Positions 45,401 to 55,849 are shown, numbered from the stretch's first letter. The stretch: 64,000 nt of DNA from Haberlea rhodopensis (GCA_907163345.1 CAJQUN010000003.1:30457879-30521878), one strand, 5' to 3'. Numbers and translations: made by a program. The notes: generated by a model from the letters alone, not told the origin.

Positions 45401-47007
45401 TTGAGGCATTTATATGCGATAAAAACCATTGATCAAAAAACTGGGGCCTCTCACACACCAGACAAATTCAGGGAAGCAGTTTGGACCAGAGCAATGAAGA
45501 TAAAAGATGAAGTACCTCGAGCGGCCAGCCATCAACAACAAAGACATCTAGTGAGTAGCCATCCACTGTGGAGAAGGCATGTGCTTCCTGAATGTTAAGC
45601 CCAATTTCAGCTAAAAAAGCGGTCAGCTGCAAGACCCACAAGTGATAGTTCAGTCAAGAGCTACAGTCATTAAGTGATCATCCTAGAGTGGTATCAATCA
45701 CCTGACTCAGAAGCTTTGGTTTATCTTCTGTTGAGAAAGTAATCTCATGCATGGGCCTACATTATTGTTTACAAGGAGAAGTAAGCTCTAAAATACAAAA
45801 CACTCCAAAACATGCCTGGATACTTTAATGAAATGGTACAACCTTTAAGATCAATTATCAACAGTTTAAGGAAGCTACACACAAAGGTAAATCCAAATAA
45901 AGCACGATGCATTAGATATGGCACTTATGCTCGAATAGTCGCAAGCCCAGAATCAGATCAAATCTCAATCACATTATTGCCAGAAAGAACTCCAGGGACT
46001 GGATTATATTTATGTGGAACCCAATTAGAAATTGTTTGCCAATGTTAGCTCCAAGGTTGAGCAAGTACATGCGTACAAGACTGATAGAATAACAACTCAA
46101 AAGAGCATACCTTAGAACCTTGACTCCACCATCTACGGCACTGTCTCCATCTGGATTTTCTGATTTGCTGGCTTCCAGTGCAAGAGCCTCAAGATTGGGA
46201 GAAGAACCAAAAGCAGGTGGGGTATGGATGCTGACCAAAAAATGGTGGTAAATCAGCACATCAAACAAACAAAAAAAAAAGACTGGCTTCAGTAAATAAA
46301 TGAATAGATGTAAATATGTAATAGTAAATGAGATATCTTTAAGGGTGCCATTCAAGATTGTTTCAAACCGAAGCCATTACCTCCTCTTTTTTGGTGACTG
46401 TAAATGAACTGAATCTCCTATATTCCCTTCAGCGACTGGTGAGACCTGCACAAGCCGGACTTCAAATGCCGGCCGTTCAGCAGGATCAAGTGCAAGATGT
46501 AGTAATCGCTTGTGAGTGATTACATCCTCCGCCCTTTCCACATTCACATCCATGGCATACCTTCAACGTAGAAATAACCAAACCATGAATCACGAGGTAA
46601 TTACAAATCAATGGTCAAAAGTATGTTATACGCAGAGAAATAACGAAATTATCCACATGCAAACATCACAAAAAGATGTATCGTCAATTCAGTTCATGTA
46701 TAGTGATTAGATCTGGAAAACATGCTTACACGTTATAATAATAATCAAAATCAAAACATGCTTACAAGATCGAAGCTTCACCCATTAACAAAAAAAGGAA
46801 AAAAGCGACCGACCTCACCGGAAGTCGATTAAAGTGTACCCAGAGCTGATCGTCGAAAGCCGGCTCATGCGTCTCCGGATGGTCGACTTCCTTGAGTCGC
46901 CTCAAAACCTCATTATAAACCTCCACCTTCTTCCGCTGTTGTCGGCTCTTAGACGGCGACGATTTCACCACCCTACTTCCACAACTCTCGTTATCTTCCA
47001 TCGCCAT
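39429..47007 (-). CDS. ACT-domain serine/threonine/tyrosine kinase, STY46-like, 14 exons, 568 aa
   Basis: Exons (minus): 47007-46814, 46560-46381, 46230-46111, 45756-45702, 45626-45516, 44339-44289, 42186-42011, 41935-41828, 41093-41020, 40904-40729, 40283-40188, 40070-39990, 39906-39718, 39524-39429. All borders are GT-AG and phases close over 568 codons and TAA. Residues about 167-237 form an ACT domain (EITFSTEDKPKLLSQ, VDGYSLDVFVVDGW). The kinase domain follows: VAIK lysine K309, HRDLKAANLL (D403), DFG (421-423), APE (445-447). N-terminus MAMEDNESCGSRV and C-terminus GGFFSALRRGH fit the plant STY8/STY17/STY46 group; the Arabidopsis members phosphorylate chloroplast transit peptides in the cytosol. 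The glycine loop reads ASGSYDHLYKG, with Asp at the third glycine position. Intron 6 holds a copia insertion, and intron 5 a hAT-type element. Confidence 0.92.
39582..39688. repeat. Fold-back element in the last kinase intron
   Basis: Arms 39582-39606 and 39664-39688 are perfect 25-base inverted repeats (each containing GTTAGCTAGC or its complement), around a 57-base loop rich in AACTAAC. It is a small MITE-like hairpin, intronic, between the last two exons. Confidence 0.8.
42331..42507 (+). repeat. E7 5' LTR (177 bp)
   Basis: Begins TGTCAAGGCAATCTCC and ends ATCTTATA. It differs from the 3' copy by a few substitutions and small indels. Confidence 0.88.
42561..43545 (+). pseudogene. E7 gag and protease remnant
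   Basis: ORF 42561-42977 (MASIADSANSSATNN; STCAEAWQILTRLFANRSRT) is a copia Gag. Translation is stopped near 42977 (TGA), and the adjoining frame reads FEELHDLLVAHEAYLKRLDA. ORF 42990-43685 carries the finger ICQICNTPGHSALHC (~43300) and protease WLVDSGASHNITNDL (~43411). The similarity fades after about 43530 at a deletion join. It is not functional as a pol source. Confidence 0.8.
43735..43935 (-). pseudogene. E7 RNase H fragment in inverted orientation
   Basis: The minus strand reads NPISWRSQKQKGVSRLSTEA, then EYRSLAAVASQVCWI, the RNase H core of copia elements. The rest of the element, including the next RNase H piece QLADLLTKPLHRTRF at about 43955-44010, is on the plus strand. A segment of about 200 bp has therefore been inverted inside the element. 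Confidence 0.8.
44050..44228 (+). repeat. E7 3' LTR (179 bp)
   Basis: Begins TGTCAAGGCAATCTCC, ends TACCTTATA, and is followed by the GTTTT target copy. Confidence 0.88.
44657..45374. mobile_element. Non-autonomous hAT-type element (718 bp) in kinase intron 5
   Basis: An 8-bp target duplication CTTCACAA is at 44649-44656 and 45375-45382. The inverted ends are CATAGTTATTAAAGGC on the left and, reversed, CATGGTTATAAAAAGCC on the right. Sub-terminal regions are rich in GGCGC/TAGGCG motifs in both orientations. The interior is AT-rich with no transposase. It lies between the exons at 45626-45516 and 44339-44289. Confidence 0.8.
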
Positions 47008-47829
47008 TTGAACTACAACAACAATTCTCACATAATCTAACCAAACCCGTTATGTATATCCTCTAAACTCGATCCAATGGCTTCTGCGGTTGACGTTGAG
47101 ACACGGGAGAAATGGGTCTATATTGTACGCGGCCAAATACGCAGCGGAGGCAGAATTGAGGCATTGAACCCAAATCTGAATATTTTACGAGAAATTAGTG
47201 ATTAGGATAATGGTGGAGAAGGTGTTATTTATAAAAAAATATTGTGTTTGGGTTTCGTGTTGATTCCTTCTTCAGCTAATCGCTACATATCCTTCCTTCT
47301 TCTTTCCGTTTCTATCTTGGAAAAATTGTTTAGCTCTTAGCTTCTTACACTGTCCCACTGTCATTTTTTAAAAATTATTTGACAATAACTACTTAGATAT
47401 TAAATTAAATTAATCTACAGCTAAAAAATGATGATGATTTAATGTGATATATTAATTGTATGTTTTTTATTATTTTTATTATTAGGTTTTTTTGTGTAAT
47501 TATAGAAATTTCCACCCAAAGACATCCATTATAACATTACGTTTCTTATCCATGGAAAATGTTTATATGGATCCGATGTTAGCTTCATCATAGATATAGA
47601 ATGTTTGGTACATTCGTTTATGTATTTTTTTATTTAAAATGTGTTGTTTTTTAATACTGAGTTGATATATAAGTGGGCTCAAACTTTGGTGCATATAATT
47701 ATTTCTTCTTGTCCATGTACACAACCACTAGTCATTAATATAAACGCTCTAATGATGTGTTTGTAATTGCATATTTACAGTATTTATGTTGTTTTTACTT
47801 AAAGTTTAAAAAAATTGTCTTATAACAAA
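47008..47829. other. Upstream region of the kinase gene
   Basis: Should contain the minus-strand promoter and leader of the kinase gene; I see no convincing TATA box. The rest is AT-rich and empty. Confidence 0.4.
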
Positions 47830-48358
47830 AACATAAAGTGTTTACTATTAAAAAATGGTAAAAAGCGATAAACCCTCTAACCTTCACCAATTTAGCACTT
47901 TACCCCTAACTTTTCAAAATGTGCACTTAACCCCCTGATCAATTGTATGTATTGCACTTAACTCATTGAACAATTGTATGTAGTGCACTTAACCTCCTAA
48001 ATAATATTCGGGAATAACTTTTCTGAATATTCTTGCTCCAGATCCCCTCACGTGCCTTGTATATGCCACGGTCGAGGGTCTGCATGTCTTTTCATTTATT
48101 TTATGTAGAAATTTTTCGACCGTACTCATAAAATTCCTTTTAATGTATTTGCTGATGGGTATACTCGTTCAATTTCTGCAGAAAATTCATGAAAAGACAT
48201 ATATACTCGATTGTGGAATGTGAGATACACATGAGACAATCTGCAGCCTGGATATTGTTCAGGGGGTTAAGTGCACTACATACAATTTTTCCGGGGTTAA
48301 GTGCATATTTTAAAAGTACAAAATAAAGTGACGGTTGGAGGCTTTAACGCCTTTTACC
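47830..48358. mobile_element. MITE with long inverted ends (~529 bp)
   Basis: The left block (47857-47935, 'AAAAAGCGATAAACCCTCTA', 'gtgcacttaacccc') is matched in reverse complement by the right block (48270-48357, 'ggggttaagtgca', 'gaggctttaacgcctttta') over about 80 bases. CTTATAACAAA occurs at 47819-47829 and again at 48359-48369, a possible 11-bp target duplication. On the left, 26 bases lie between that copy and the inverted repeat. Confidence 0.55.
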
Positions 48359-48369
48359 CTTATAACAAA

Positions 48370-49194
48370 GCTTAATGAACTCTAATTTATTACAAAATTG
48401 TCACCATTCTACTTAAAGCAGTCAAAAGTATATGTCAATGACATCAAATTGACATATCTAAGAGAAACATAATGAAGGATTTTTAACGTAAATAATAAAC
48501 CATTAATTTATCACTTTAGCTTATGGATAAAGATTAAAGCTAACAAAGAAATATTAGGGCGAAATTCAAGTAATTTAGTACCTTAAATATTTATACTTAG
48601 GGTCCGTTTTGTTGCAAGATTAGATAAGTGATGTAATGATTAAAATTATGAAATGCTGATAAATAATATATTGTGATAAGTTATATGGTGTTTGGTTTGC
48701 ATGATAAGACGGTGGATTAGTATATAATTTTATACATGCATAAATTTTATCTATATACGCTTTGTGTGAGTATATAATCTTTTTTATTTAAATTACTGTA
48801 TATTTGTAATGTCTTATTTATTTACATTGGTTGTAGAGTTTAATCAATTTTTTGAAGTTAATTTGATTAACAATTTCTTTTTATTTAGATTGGTTTTCGG
48901 AATTTTTTTTAAAAAAGTGTAGTTAGTGATTTAAATTTTTTGTAGTTACTTTTATTTACATTAGAAAATTAATCAAGTTTTGGTAATTTGTTTAATTATA
49001 TTATCAAATAAGATCATATTATAATTAATAAAATTTTAAGGGGTATGATAGTCATTTGCGTATATATATTTTTATAATCAGTTTGATTTATATTATAAAA
49101 GTGTAATATTGTAATTAACAAAAATACCAGGTGCACCAAGTCATTTAACACATTGGCCATGTCATGAGATCAATTATCGGATTTATGGTCTCAC

Positions 49195-49249
<55 letters not shown>

Positions 49250-49433
49250 TATAAAGATATATTTTTATTATATGAGTTTTTAACGTCTATTTTTATTTAT
49301 GACCTAAATATAATACTCATATTATTTAATTTATGATTTCATTTAACTCATGATTATTTAGGTCAAGCTGGTTTAAAACATTCATTTCTTTTGAAAATCT
49401 ATAACATTCATATGTTACTTTTTTATGTAAGGG
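48370..49433. other. AT-rich intergenic region with ATT and TA microsatellites
   Basis: (ATT)n at about 49199-49232 runs into (AT)n at 49233-49252. No gene is recognised. Confidence 0.6.
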
Positions 49434-49871
49434 TAGGGGCGTAAACAAAACGAATCGAATCAAGCAGAAGAAAATTACAAGGTTCGAATTCGGCTCGTAA
49501 TAGATATCTTCGAGCTAGAGTTCGATTTGAAGTTCAAATAATTTAAACTTTTTTGCTCGAGTTCAGCTCAAATCAAAGTTCGAGTTCGGCTCGAAAATAT
49601 TCGAACATGTTCGCAAGCTATTCAAACTATTGTTCGAAAATAAATACCCGAAAGGTTTTGAAATATTAATATATGATAATATTATATTAATAAATTATTA
49701 AAGTTCGTGAACGGCTCGCGAACTATTAAACAAAGTAATTTGGGCTCGAGTTCGGCTCCAAAAAAGTTACAACATGTTCTAGGGCTCAAATTCGAGAATG
49801 TCGAATACGAATCATATATTTTTCGAGCTGACTCGAAAAGTTCGTAAATATGTTCGATTCTTTTACACCTA
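49434..49871. mobile_element. Non-autonomous hAT-like element (438 bp)
   Basis: The ends are TAGGGGCGTAAAC and, reversed, TAGGTGTAAAAG, followed on each side by CGAATCGAA-type motifs. TGTAAGGG (49426-49433) and TGTAAAGGG (49872-49880) flank it. The interior is full of TTCGAGTTCGGCTCG and its complement, typical of a common plant non-autonomous repeat. It has no coding capacity. Confidence 0.6.
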
Positions 49872-50294
49872 TGTAAAGGGCTTAAGGAAGATAATTTTAC
49901 ATTACTTTTAATAGCCTTTCTTTGTGATTTATGTTACTTCATTCATATAAGATATATATTTTTTTAATATTTTAACAATGTCTATATGGTAATAAATAAT
50001 AAAAAAACTAACTGCAAGCTAATGGTCTTTTATTTCGGAGTCGTGATATGTCACTAAAACCTGCATGTTTGTCGATAATAATTGTTTTAGGACAATATCA
50101 TTTTACGCGACTCCTACTATTCAAGTTTTTTCTCTATCTATTATATTGTAATGTCTTTTTATTATATTTCTATATCATTAGTTTATGATTTTAGAAATAC
50201 AAATCACACTATCTCCTCAACGTTTAAAAAAAAATTATTTTATATATTGTAATAAAAGAGAGACAAGATATTTTGCTTTATGGGGTATAAAAAA

Positions 50295-51229
50295 TGTTGG
50301 GTTTTTGGCCCATTACCTTGTTATTTGTTGCTTGGGCTTTTGGCCCTCTCCCTCCTTACCATAACCGAGCCCCACAACCGAGCCCCATTTCACCATCAGC
50401 CTTCCCCCTTCATCTCCCCCATTCTCCAGAAGCTTCCCAACGCTTGTGCCTCTTCGGCTGGTCCAACCTTGGGACTTGCTCCCTCCCTTTCGTCTCCCCT
50501 TCGGTGCCTTTATGTTGGCCTTGGTTCATGATGAGGGTGTACCTCTGAAACCCGAAACCAGTGTTCAATTTCGCCCCCCCTCTTTATCCCTGTTCCAAAG
50601 TGGTTCGGGCTGGTGTGGTGGAGTGAGTGGTGCTGTGTGTGCCTTGAGCTGAGTGTGGTGCTGTGTGCACCTTGTGCTTAGGGTAGGTGCTGTGTGCGCT
50701 GTGGTACTGGGGTGGCCGTGAGCTTGGTGCTGTGTGCGCTGACTTGTGCTGAGTGTGGTGCTGTGTGCGCCTTGGTGCTGTGTGCGCTGGCTTGTGCTTA
50801 GTGTGGTGCTGAGTGGCCGTGGGTGGTGTGTGTGTGCCGTGAGATTGAGTGGTGCTGTGTGAATGCACTGTGCTGTGTGGCTGTGAGACTGGTGCTGTGT
50901 GCACTGTGTGGTGGCCGTGGGTCTTAACCAGTGTGGTTAATTGACTGGTGGAGCCGTGTGTTAAGGCTGTGTGCTTGGGCAGTGGGTTCGGGCAGGGTCT
51001 TCGGGTAGTGTCTTCGGGCAGTGTGTGTGTCTCCCCTTTTGGATTCGATACCTTGGTTCCCCGGTGACGACGTTGAAAGGAAACCCAGCTCGACCTGAGC
51101 TCTAATTCCCTACTCTTGCTTTGCATTTCAGTTTATAGTTTTAATTAGTTGAAATTGTATACTGTGATTGTTTTTGTTTCTTGATTGCAGGTTATCAATC
51201 GAGATCGAAAGCGGAACGAAATCCTTACA
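50295..51229 (+). repeat. E5 5' LTR (935 bp)
   Basis: Starts TGTTGGGTTTTTGGCCC and ends AATCCTTACA. Bases 50610-50900 are a degenerate minisatellite of GTGCTGTGTGYGC-type units. The long minus-strand open frame here is a product of that repetition. Confidence 0.92.
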
Positions 51230-51230
51230 G

Positions 51231-51242
51231 TGGTATCAGAGC
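51231..51242 (+). other. E5 primer-binding site
   Basis: TGGTATCAGAGC, one base after the LTR end; complement of initiator Met tRNA. Confidence 0.92.
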
Positions 51243-51259
51243 GTTCCGTGCCTGGTGGA

Positions 51260-51500
51260 GTGCTCGGTGGACTTCGGGCAGCAGCAAGAGTGCTCGGGCA
51301 GACCTCGGGCAGCAGCTGGAGAGCTCGGCTGGTCTCGGGCAGTGCTTGTTGGGCTTCGGGCAGCAACAGGAGGCTTCGGGCAGCAGCTGGTGGCTTCGGG
51401 CAGGAGCTGGAGAGTTCGGGCAGCGACTGGAATCTCGGGCAGATCTCGGGCAGTTCCTTCGGTGCTTCGGTCAGTGTGGTTTCGTCACCCCAGAGCTTTG
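51260..51500 (+). repeat. E5 leader minisatellite
   Basis: Degenerate units around CTTCGGGCAGCAGCTGG repeat about ten times (spacing about 18-24 bp). They open all three plus frames by chance. They lie between primer site and gag, where packaging signals of retrotransposon RNA are usually found. Confidence 0.7.
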
Positions 51501-51755
51501 TCTCTGGGTAGTAAGTGATTATCTTGACCCATAATCTATTTACTACGTTGTTTCTAAGTAATTGTGTCCCTTACCCGTAGGAAAATCTCTATCTGAAGCC
51601 CCATGCTCGTACACCGTTGAGTGTGTGATCTTGTGGGTGATAGTGATTTTTCCTTCCCTTAGCTTGGTTAATTCTTTCATTGTGTTTTGTGCCTTGTGGT
51701 CCTTGCTTCTGCTGTTTGGTTGTTGAAATTGTGTGTGCCTCTCTGCTTAGTTGTG

Positions 51756-53726
51756 ATGGCTTCAATTTCTGGATATAACCTTGAACCTTTTAATGGAAAA
51801 TCTGATTTTTCTATTTGGCAACAAAAGATGAAAGGAATTTTAATACAACAAAAAGTATTTAAAGCTATTGATGGTAATTGGGCTGAGAACATTACTACTG
51901 CTAAGAAACTTGAAGATGACGAATATGCTTATTCTTCTATTATCTTGAACTTGTCTGACTCTGTGCTCAGGAAGTGTGGTAAACTATCATCTGCTAGAGA
52001 ACTTTGGGAAAAATTAGAAGAAATGTTTACTGAGAAATCTTTGCCTAGTAAACTTTTCTTGTTGGAAAATTTTTTCAGATTCAAGCTAGACTTGAACAAA
52101 GACGTAGATGAGAATTTAGATGTGTTTACTAAATTAATTCAAGATATTAAATTGACAGGAGATAAGAACATTGACGACTATTCACCTATTGTTCTTCTAA
52201 ATGCTATTCCTGAGAATTATAGTGATGTAAAATCCGCCATTAAGTACGGTAGGGATTCTATTACATTGGATACTGTAATGAACGGCTTGAAAAGCAAGGA
52301 ATTAGATTTAAAAGTGAACAACGGCGGTAAGCAAGACTCAGGTGAAGTTATGCATGTTAGAGGTAGATCTCAACATAGGTATAACAACAATCATAGATCT
52401 GATAATAACCAAAATCAGAATAATGATAAGAACAAGTGGAAAATGTCTAAGTCTAGGCCTAAGAACAGAAGATGCTTTAATTGTGGTGATCCTGATCATT
52501 TTATTAAAGACTGTCCTGAAAAGAAAAACAAGAATCAAAATGATAATAACCAATCTTATGAACAAGTGAATCATGCTTCTTTATCTGGTGAAGACTCTGG
52601 TGATGTCTTTATGGTGACTGACTTATGTGATTCTGTGAATTATGTGCATTCATCTACTGTGTGTGAAAATGAATGGCTAATTGATTCTGGTTGCTCTTAT
52701 CACATGTCACCTCTTAGAAATTTGTTTTCTAATTATAAAGAAGTTGAAAATGGTTCTGTTTCTATTGCTAATGAGAAACTTTGTAAAGTTGCTGGCATTG
52801 GTGATGTTTATTTAAAATTTGATTCTGGTTATTCTATGACTCTAAAAGATGTTAGACATGTTCCTGCTTTGTGCAATAATTTGATGTCTTGTTCGGGTTT
52901 AGAATCATGTGGTCTTGAGGGTAGATGGGGAAATGGAGTTATGAAAATCATAAAGGGTTCTTTGGTTGTTTTTAAAGGTAAAAAGAAAAGACATCTTTAT
53001 GTTTGCAAAACTGAATCTGTATATGATAATGTGAATTCTGTGACTGATGACTTGACTGATCTGTGGAATAGGAGATTAGGTCATATGAGTTCTAAAGGTC
53101 TAGAGAATTTGCATGAAAAAGGTTGCGTTGGTAAAGACGTGTTGTCTTGCATGCCTTTCTGTGATTCGTGTGTTTTTGGCAAACAACAAAGAGTGATATT
53201 CCCTGATTTCCCTTCCCCTAATGTGACTATGAGTTCTGTGCATGTTGATGAGTCTGAGTCCAGTGCTACTCCTTGCGAGGTGGAGCATTTAACTGGTGTA
53301 CGTCATGTTAATGAACCTGAAATTCATGGAATGCCTGTAAATCATGGTAGTGTTGTTGAACATGAACATGTTGTGCATGATGAATTGGTTGCTAATGAAC
53401 ATGAAGATTTGCATGATATAGCTTGTGCTGTTAGTTGCTTAATGTATTTGATGGTTAATACTTGGCATGATATAGCTTGTGCTATTAGTTGCTTAATGTA
53501 TTTGCTGGTTAGTACTTGGCATGGTATAGCTTATGCTATTAGTTACTTTAGTAGGTATATGACTAATCCTAGCTTTGTGCTTTGGAATGTTGTTCAATGG
53601 TTGTTATCTGTAGGTGATAATCTAAGTGATTATGTGTTTAGTCCTGCTGATATGTGTACTAAGTGTTTGTACCTTAGTAAATTTCAATCATGTTTAAATT
53701 TTTTAAAATTTGATACTGATGATTGA
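51756..53726 (+). CDS. E5 fused Gag-protease-pre-integrase-RNase H ORF, 656 aa
   Basis: The start is ATG 51756 (MASISGYNLEPFNGKSDF), the usual copia Gag start; the frame is open further upstream without a better start. Gag covers residues 1-230, the zinc knuckle CFNCGDPDHFIKDC is near residue 239, protease WLIDSGCSYHMS near 307, and the pre-integrase region LWNRRLGHMSSKGL...CDSCVFGK at about 435-475. The integrase core and most of RT are absent. The frame continues through a linker with HEHVVHDELVANEHEDLHD and a 54-bp tandem repeat (53412-53465, 53466-53519, partial third copy) derived from the SLMYLMV...DIAYA stretch. It ends in an RNase H tail (PADMCTKCLYLSKFQSC). The whole is intact despite the deletions. 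Confidence 0.85.
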   Translation: MASISGYNLEPFNGKSDFSIWQQKMKGILIQQKVFKAIDGNWAENITTAKKLEDDEYAYSSIILNLSDSVLRKCGKLSSARELWEKLEEMFTEKSLPSKLFLLENFFRFKLDLNKDVDENLDVFTKLIQDIKLTGDKNIDDYSPIVLLNAIPENYSDVKSAIKYGRDSITLDTVMNGLKSKELDLKVNNGGKQDSGEVMHVRGRSQHRYNNNHRSDNNQNQNNDKNKWKMSKSRPKNRRCFNCGDPDHFIKDCPEKKNKNQNDNNQSYEQVNHASLSGEDSGDVFMVTDLCDSVNYVHSSTVCENEWLIDSGCSYHMSPLRNLFSNYKEVENGSVSIANEKLCKVAGIGDVYLKFDSGYSMTLKDVRHVPALCNNLMSCSGLESCGLEGRWGNGVMKIIKGSLVVFKGKKKRHLYVCKTESVYDNVNSVTDDLTDLWNRRLGHMSSKGLENLHEKGCVGKDVLSCMPFCDSCVFGKQQRVIFPDFPSPNVTMSSVHVDESESSATPCEVEHLTGVRHVNEPEIHGMPVNHGSVVEHEHVVHDELVANEHEDLHDIACAVSCLMYLMVNTWHDIACAISCLMYLLVSTWHGIAYAISYFSRYMTNPSFVLWNVVQWLLSVGDNLSDYVFSPADMCTKCLYLSKFQSCLNFLKFDTDD

Positions 53727-53980
53727 TGCATGTTTTGTCCCTTGGTTAGTGTTTTATAACCTGCTGTGTGCTCGTTATAAAACTGTTACCCTGGTTACTT
53801 TCCCACTTTAACTTGTTGTGTGCTTGTTATTGTTTTTCCTTTGTCTGTGCTGTGTGCTATGACAGGAATTTGGTCCACACAATACTGTGTGTGTTGTGGG
53901 GACCCTTTGGGCGATGATGAGTCATCTATTGGGTTTTTCTTACGTCGAGGTGGAGCCGATATTATGCCAAGGTGGAGATT
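53727..53980 (+). other. E5 3' untranslated region and purine tract
   Basis: Contains no ORF of note. AAGGTGGAGATT at 53969-53980 precedes the LTR. Confidence 0.65.
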
Positions 53981-54916
53981 TGTTGGGTTTTTGGCCCATT
54001 ACCTTGTTATTTGTTGCTTGGGCTTTTGGCCCTCTCCCTCCTTACCAGAACCGAGCCCCACAACCGAGCCCCATTTCACCATCAGCCTTCCCCCTTCATC
54101 TCCCCCATTCTCCAGAAGCTTCCCAACGCTTGTGCCTCTTCGGCTGGTCCAACCTTGGGACTTGCTCCCTCCCTTTCGTCTCCCCTTCGGTGCCTTTATG
54201 TTGGCCTTGGTTCATGATGAGGGTGTACCTCTGAAACCCGAAACCAGTGTTCAATTTCGCCCCCCTCTTTATCCCTGTTCCAAAGTGGTTCGGGCTGGTG
54301 TGGTGGAGTGAGTGGTGCTGTGTGTGCCTTGAGCTGAGTGTGGTGCTGTGTGCACCTTGTGCTTAGGGTAGGTGCTGTGTGCGCTGTGGTACTGGGGTGG
54401 CCGTGAGCTTGGTGCTGTGTGCGCTGACTTGTGCTGAGTGTGGTGCTGTGTGCGCCTTGGTGCTGTGTGCACTGGCTTGTGCTTAGTGTGGTGCTGAGTG
54501 GCCGTGGGTGGTGTGTGTGTGTGCCGTGAGATTGAGTGGTGTTGTGTGAATGCACTGTGCTGTGTGGCCGTGAGACTGGTGCTGTGTGCACTGTGTGGTG
54601 GCCGTGAGACTTAACCAGTGTGGTTAATTGACTGGTGGAGCCGTGTGTTAGGGCTGTGTGCTTGGGCAGTGGGTTCGGGCAGGGTCTTCGGGTAGTGTCT
54701 TCGGGCAGTGTGTGTGTCTCCCCTTTTGGATTCGATACCTTGGTTCCCCGGTGACGACGTTGAAAGGAAACCCAGCTCGACCTGAGCTCTAATTCCCTAC
54801 TCTTGCTTTGCATTTCAATTTATAGTTTTAATTAGTTGAAATTGTATACTGTGATTGTTTTTGTTTCTTGATTGCAGGTTATCAATCGAGATCGAAAGCG
54901 GAACGAAATCCTTACA
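53981..54916 (+). repeat. E5 3' LTR (936 bp)
   Basis: Partner of 50295-51229, including the GTGCTGTGTG minisatellite. It ends AATCCTTACA. Confidence 0.92.
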
Positions 54917-55060
54917 AAAAATATATTTGATTTGACTATAACGATTTTATATGAACAAAAACGAAATTAACTGATGGGGCCTCTGGTCGTTTGGACGAGA
55001 TTTGGCCTTCATATTAACTCAAATTTCATATTTTCCACGATTTTTCTCTGCTCATTTTAT

Positions 55061-55090
55061 AGTTTTTCCTATATATATATAGGAAAAACT
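55061..55090. repeat. Perfect 30-bp palindrome
   Basis: AGTTTTTCCT, five AT steps, then AGGAAAAACT: the 30 bases read the same on both strands. It lies between E5 and the following LTR. Confidence 0.9.
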
Positions 55091-55183
55091 TGCGATGACC
55101 TGCTGCTATCAATTGAAAGGGGGTTCTCCTCTCTTTCTTCTCCAATACTCAAAATAACGACGATGATGGCAGTAAGTAGCCTC

Positions 55184-55727
55184 TGATATGACCTGAAAGC
55201 ACGAATTAACCGTGAGAAGGGGGCCGGAAGTTTTTTCGGCGGGTCCCCTCCGACGCTCAAGTCAGGCGAGAGGATATAAGAAAATATATACTTGTAAAGT
55301 AATAGGATTGTGAATGAATGAGTTGATACCCCAAACCTGGTATTTATAGGCAGAGACCCGAGAATTACCATGCAACAAGGACTCATTCAATGTTTATCCA
55401 AATCTTACCCAGATATGTTAAGATCTTGTGAATACAACCAAATCCCTGATATTGCTCCGCATATCTAGGACTTACCTAGTTTAGGGGATTCAGTTTCCTT
55501 GTCGTGCATACGTATCCAGCCGAGAACGAGAAGAGCTCGGCCAATGAGCTCGGGTTCCAAAAGAGGTAGCCAGACTATTTGGCGAAGGACCAACAGGTGA
55601 GGTGAAACACGTCGGCCATAACAAAGAGCTCGGTTCAAGAGGCGAGGTGTTTTGAGGAAGGTCAAATAATTTAAGTCGGATCAGGTCGGCTCATCAGGTG
55701 GTGTCTTCATATTTAAGGGGTATCACA
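55184..55727 (-). repeat. LTR-X: minus-strand LTR of a repeat-filled Ty3-like element (~544 bp)
   Basis: On the minus strand it starts TGTGATACCCC (at 55727), directly after the purine tract GGGAGGGGGGAC, so it is a 3' LTR of the element to its right. It shares CTCCGACGCTCAAGTCAG and a minus-strand TATA-like CTATAAATA with LTR-Y (59859-60411), but most of it is different. The far end (TGATATGACC at 55184) is chosen by analogy and is less sure. Confidence 0.6.
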
Positions 55728-55849
55728 GTCCCCCCTCCCGGTCGAGCTGACGTCGCAGACCAGAAGTTCGTATGTGCTAAGTTTTCCCAACGAGCCGACC
55801 TTTTCTTTTAATGTTAGTTCTATTTTACCATCCTTGTCTTTTTTGTATG

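Larger units (their letters stand above)
50295..54916 (+). mobile_element. E5: young non-autonomous Ty1/copia element (4.6 kb)
   Basis: Target duplication AAAAA is at 50290-50294 and 54917-54921. The LTRs are 935 and 936 bp, differing by only a handful of bases. The primer site TGGTATCAGAGC is at 51231-51242. The interior has a G-rich minisatellite leader and one open frame of 656 codons that fuses Gag, protease and pre-integrase parts to a short RT/RNase H remainder. With no integrase core and no catalytic RT, it must have moved with enzymes from another element. Confidence 0.92.

Noticed and set aside
50584..51126. 180-codon minus-strand ORF, repeated as 205 codons at 54196-54813
   Set aside because: It lies wholly in the E5 LTRs and is an open frame created by the GTGCTGTGTG minisatellite (His/Thr/Pro/Ser only). 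It occurs in both LTRs and has no start context or domain.
51687..51755. Upstream extension of the E5 ORF
   Set aside because: The added residues are hydrophobic filler. MASISGYNLEPF at 51756 matches the normal copia Gag start.
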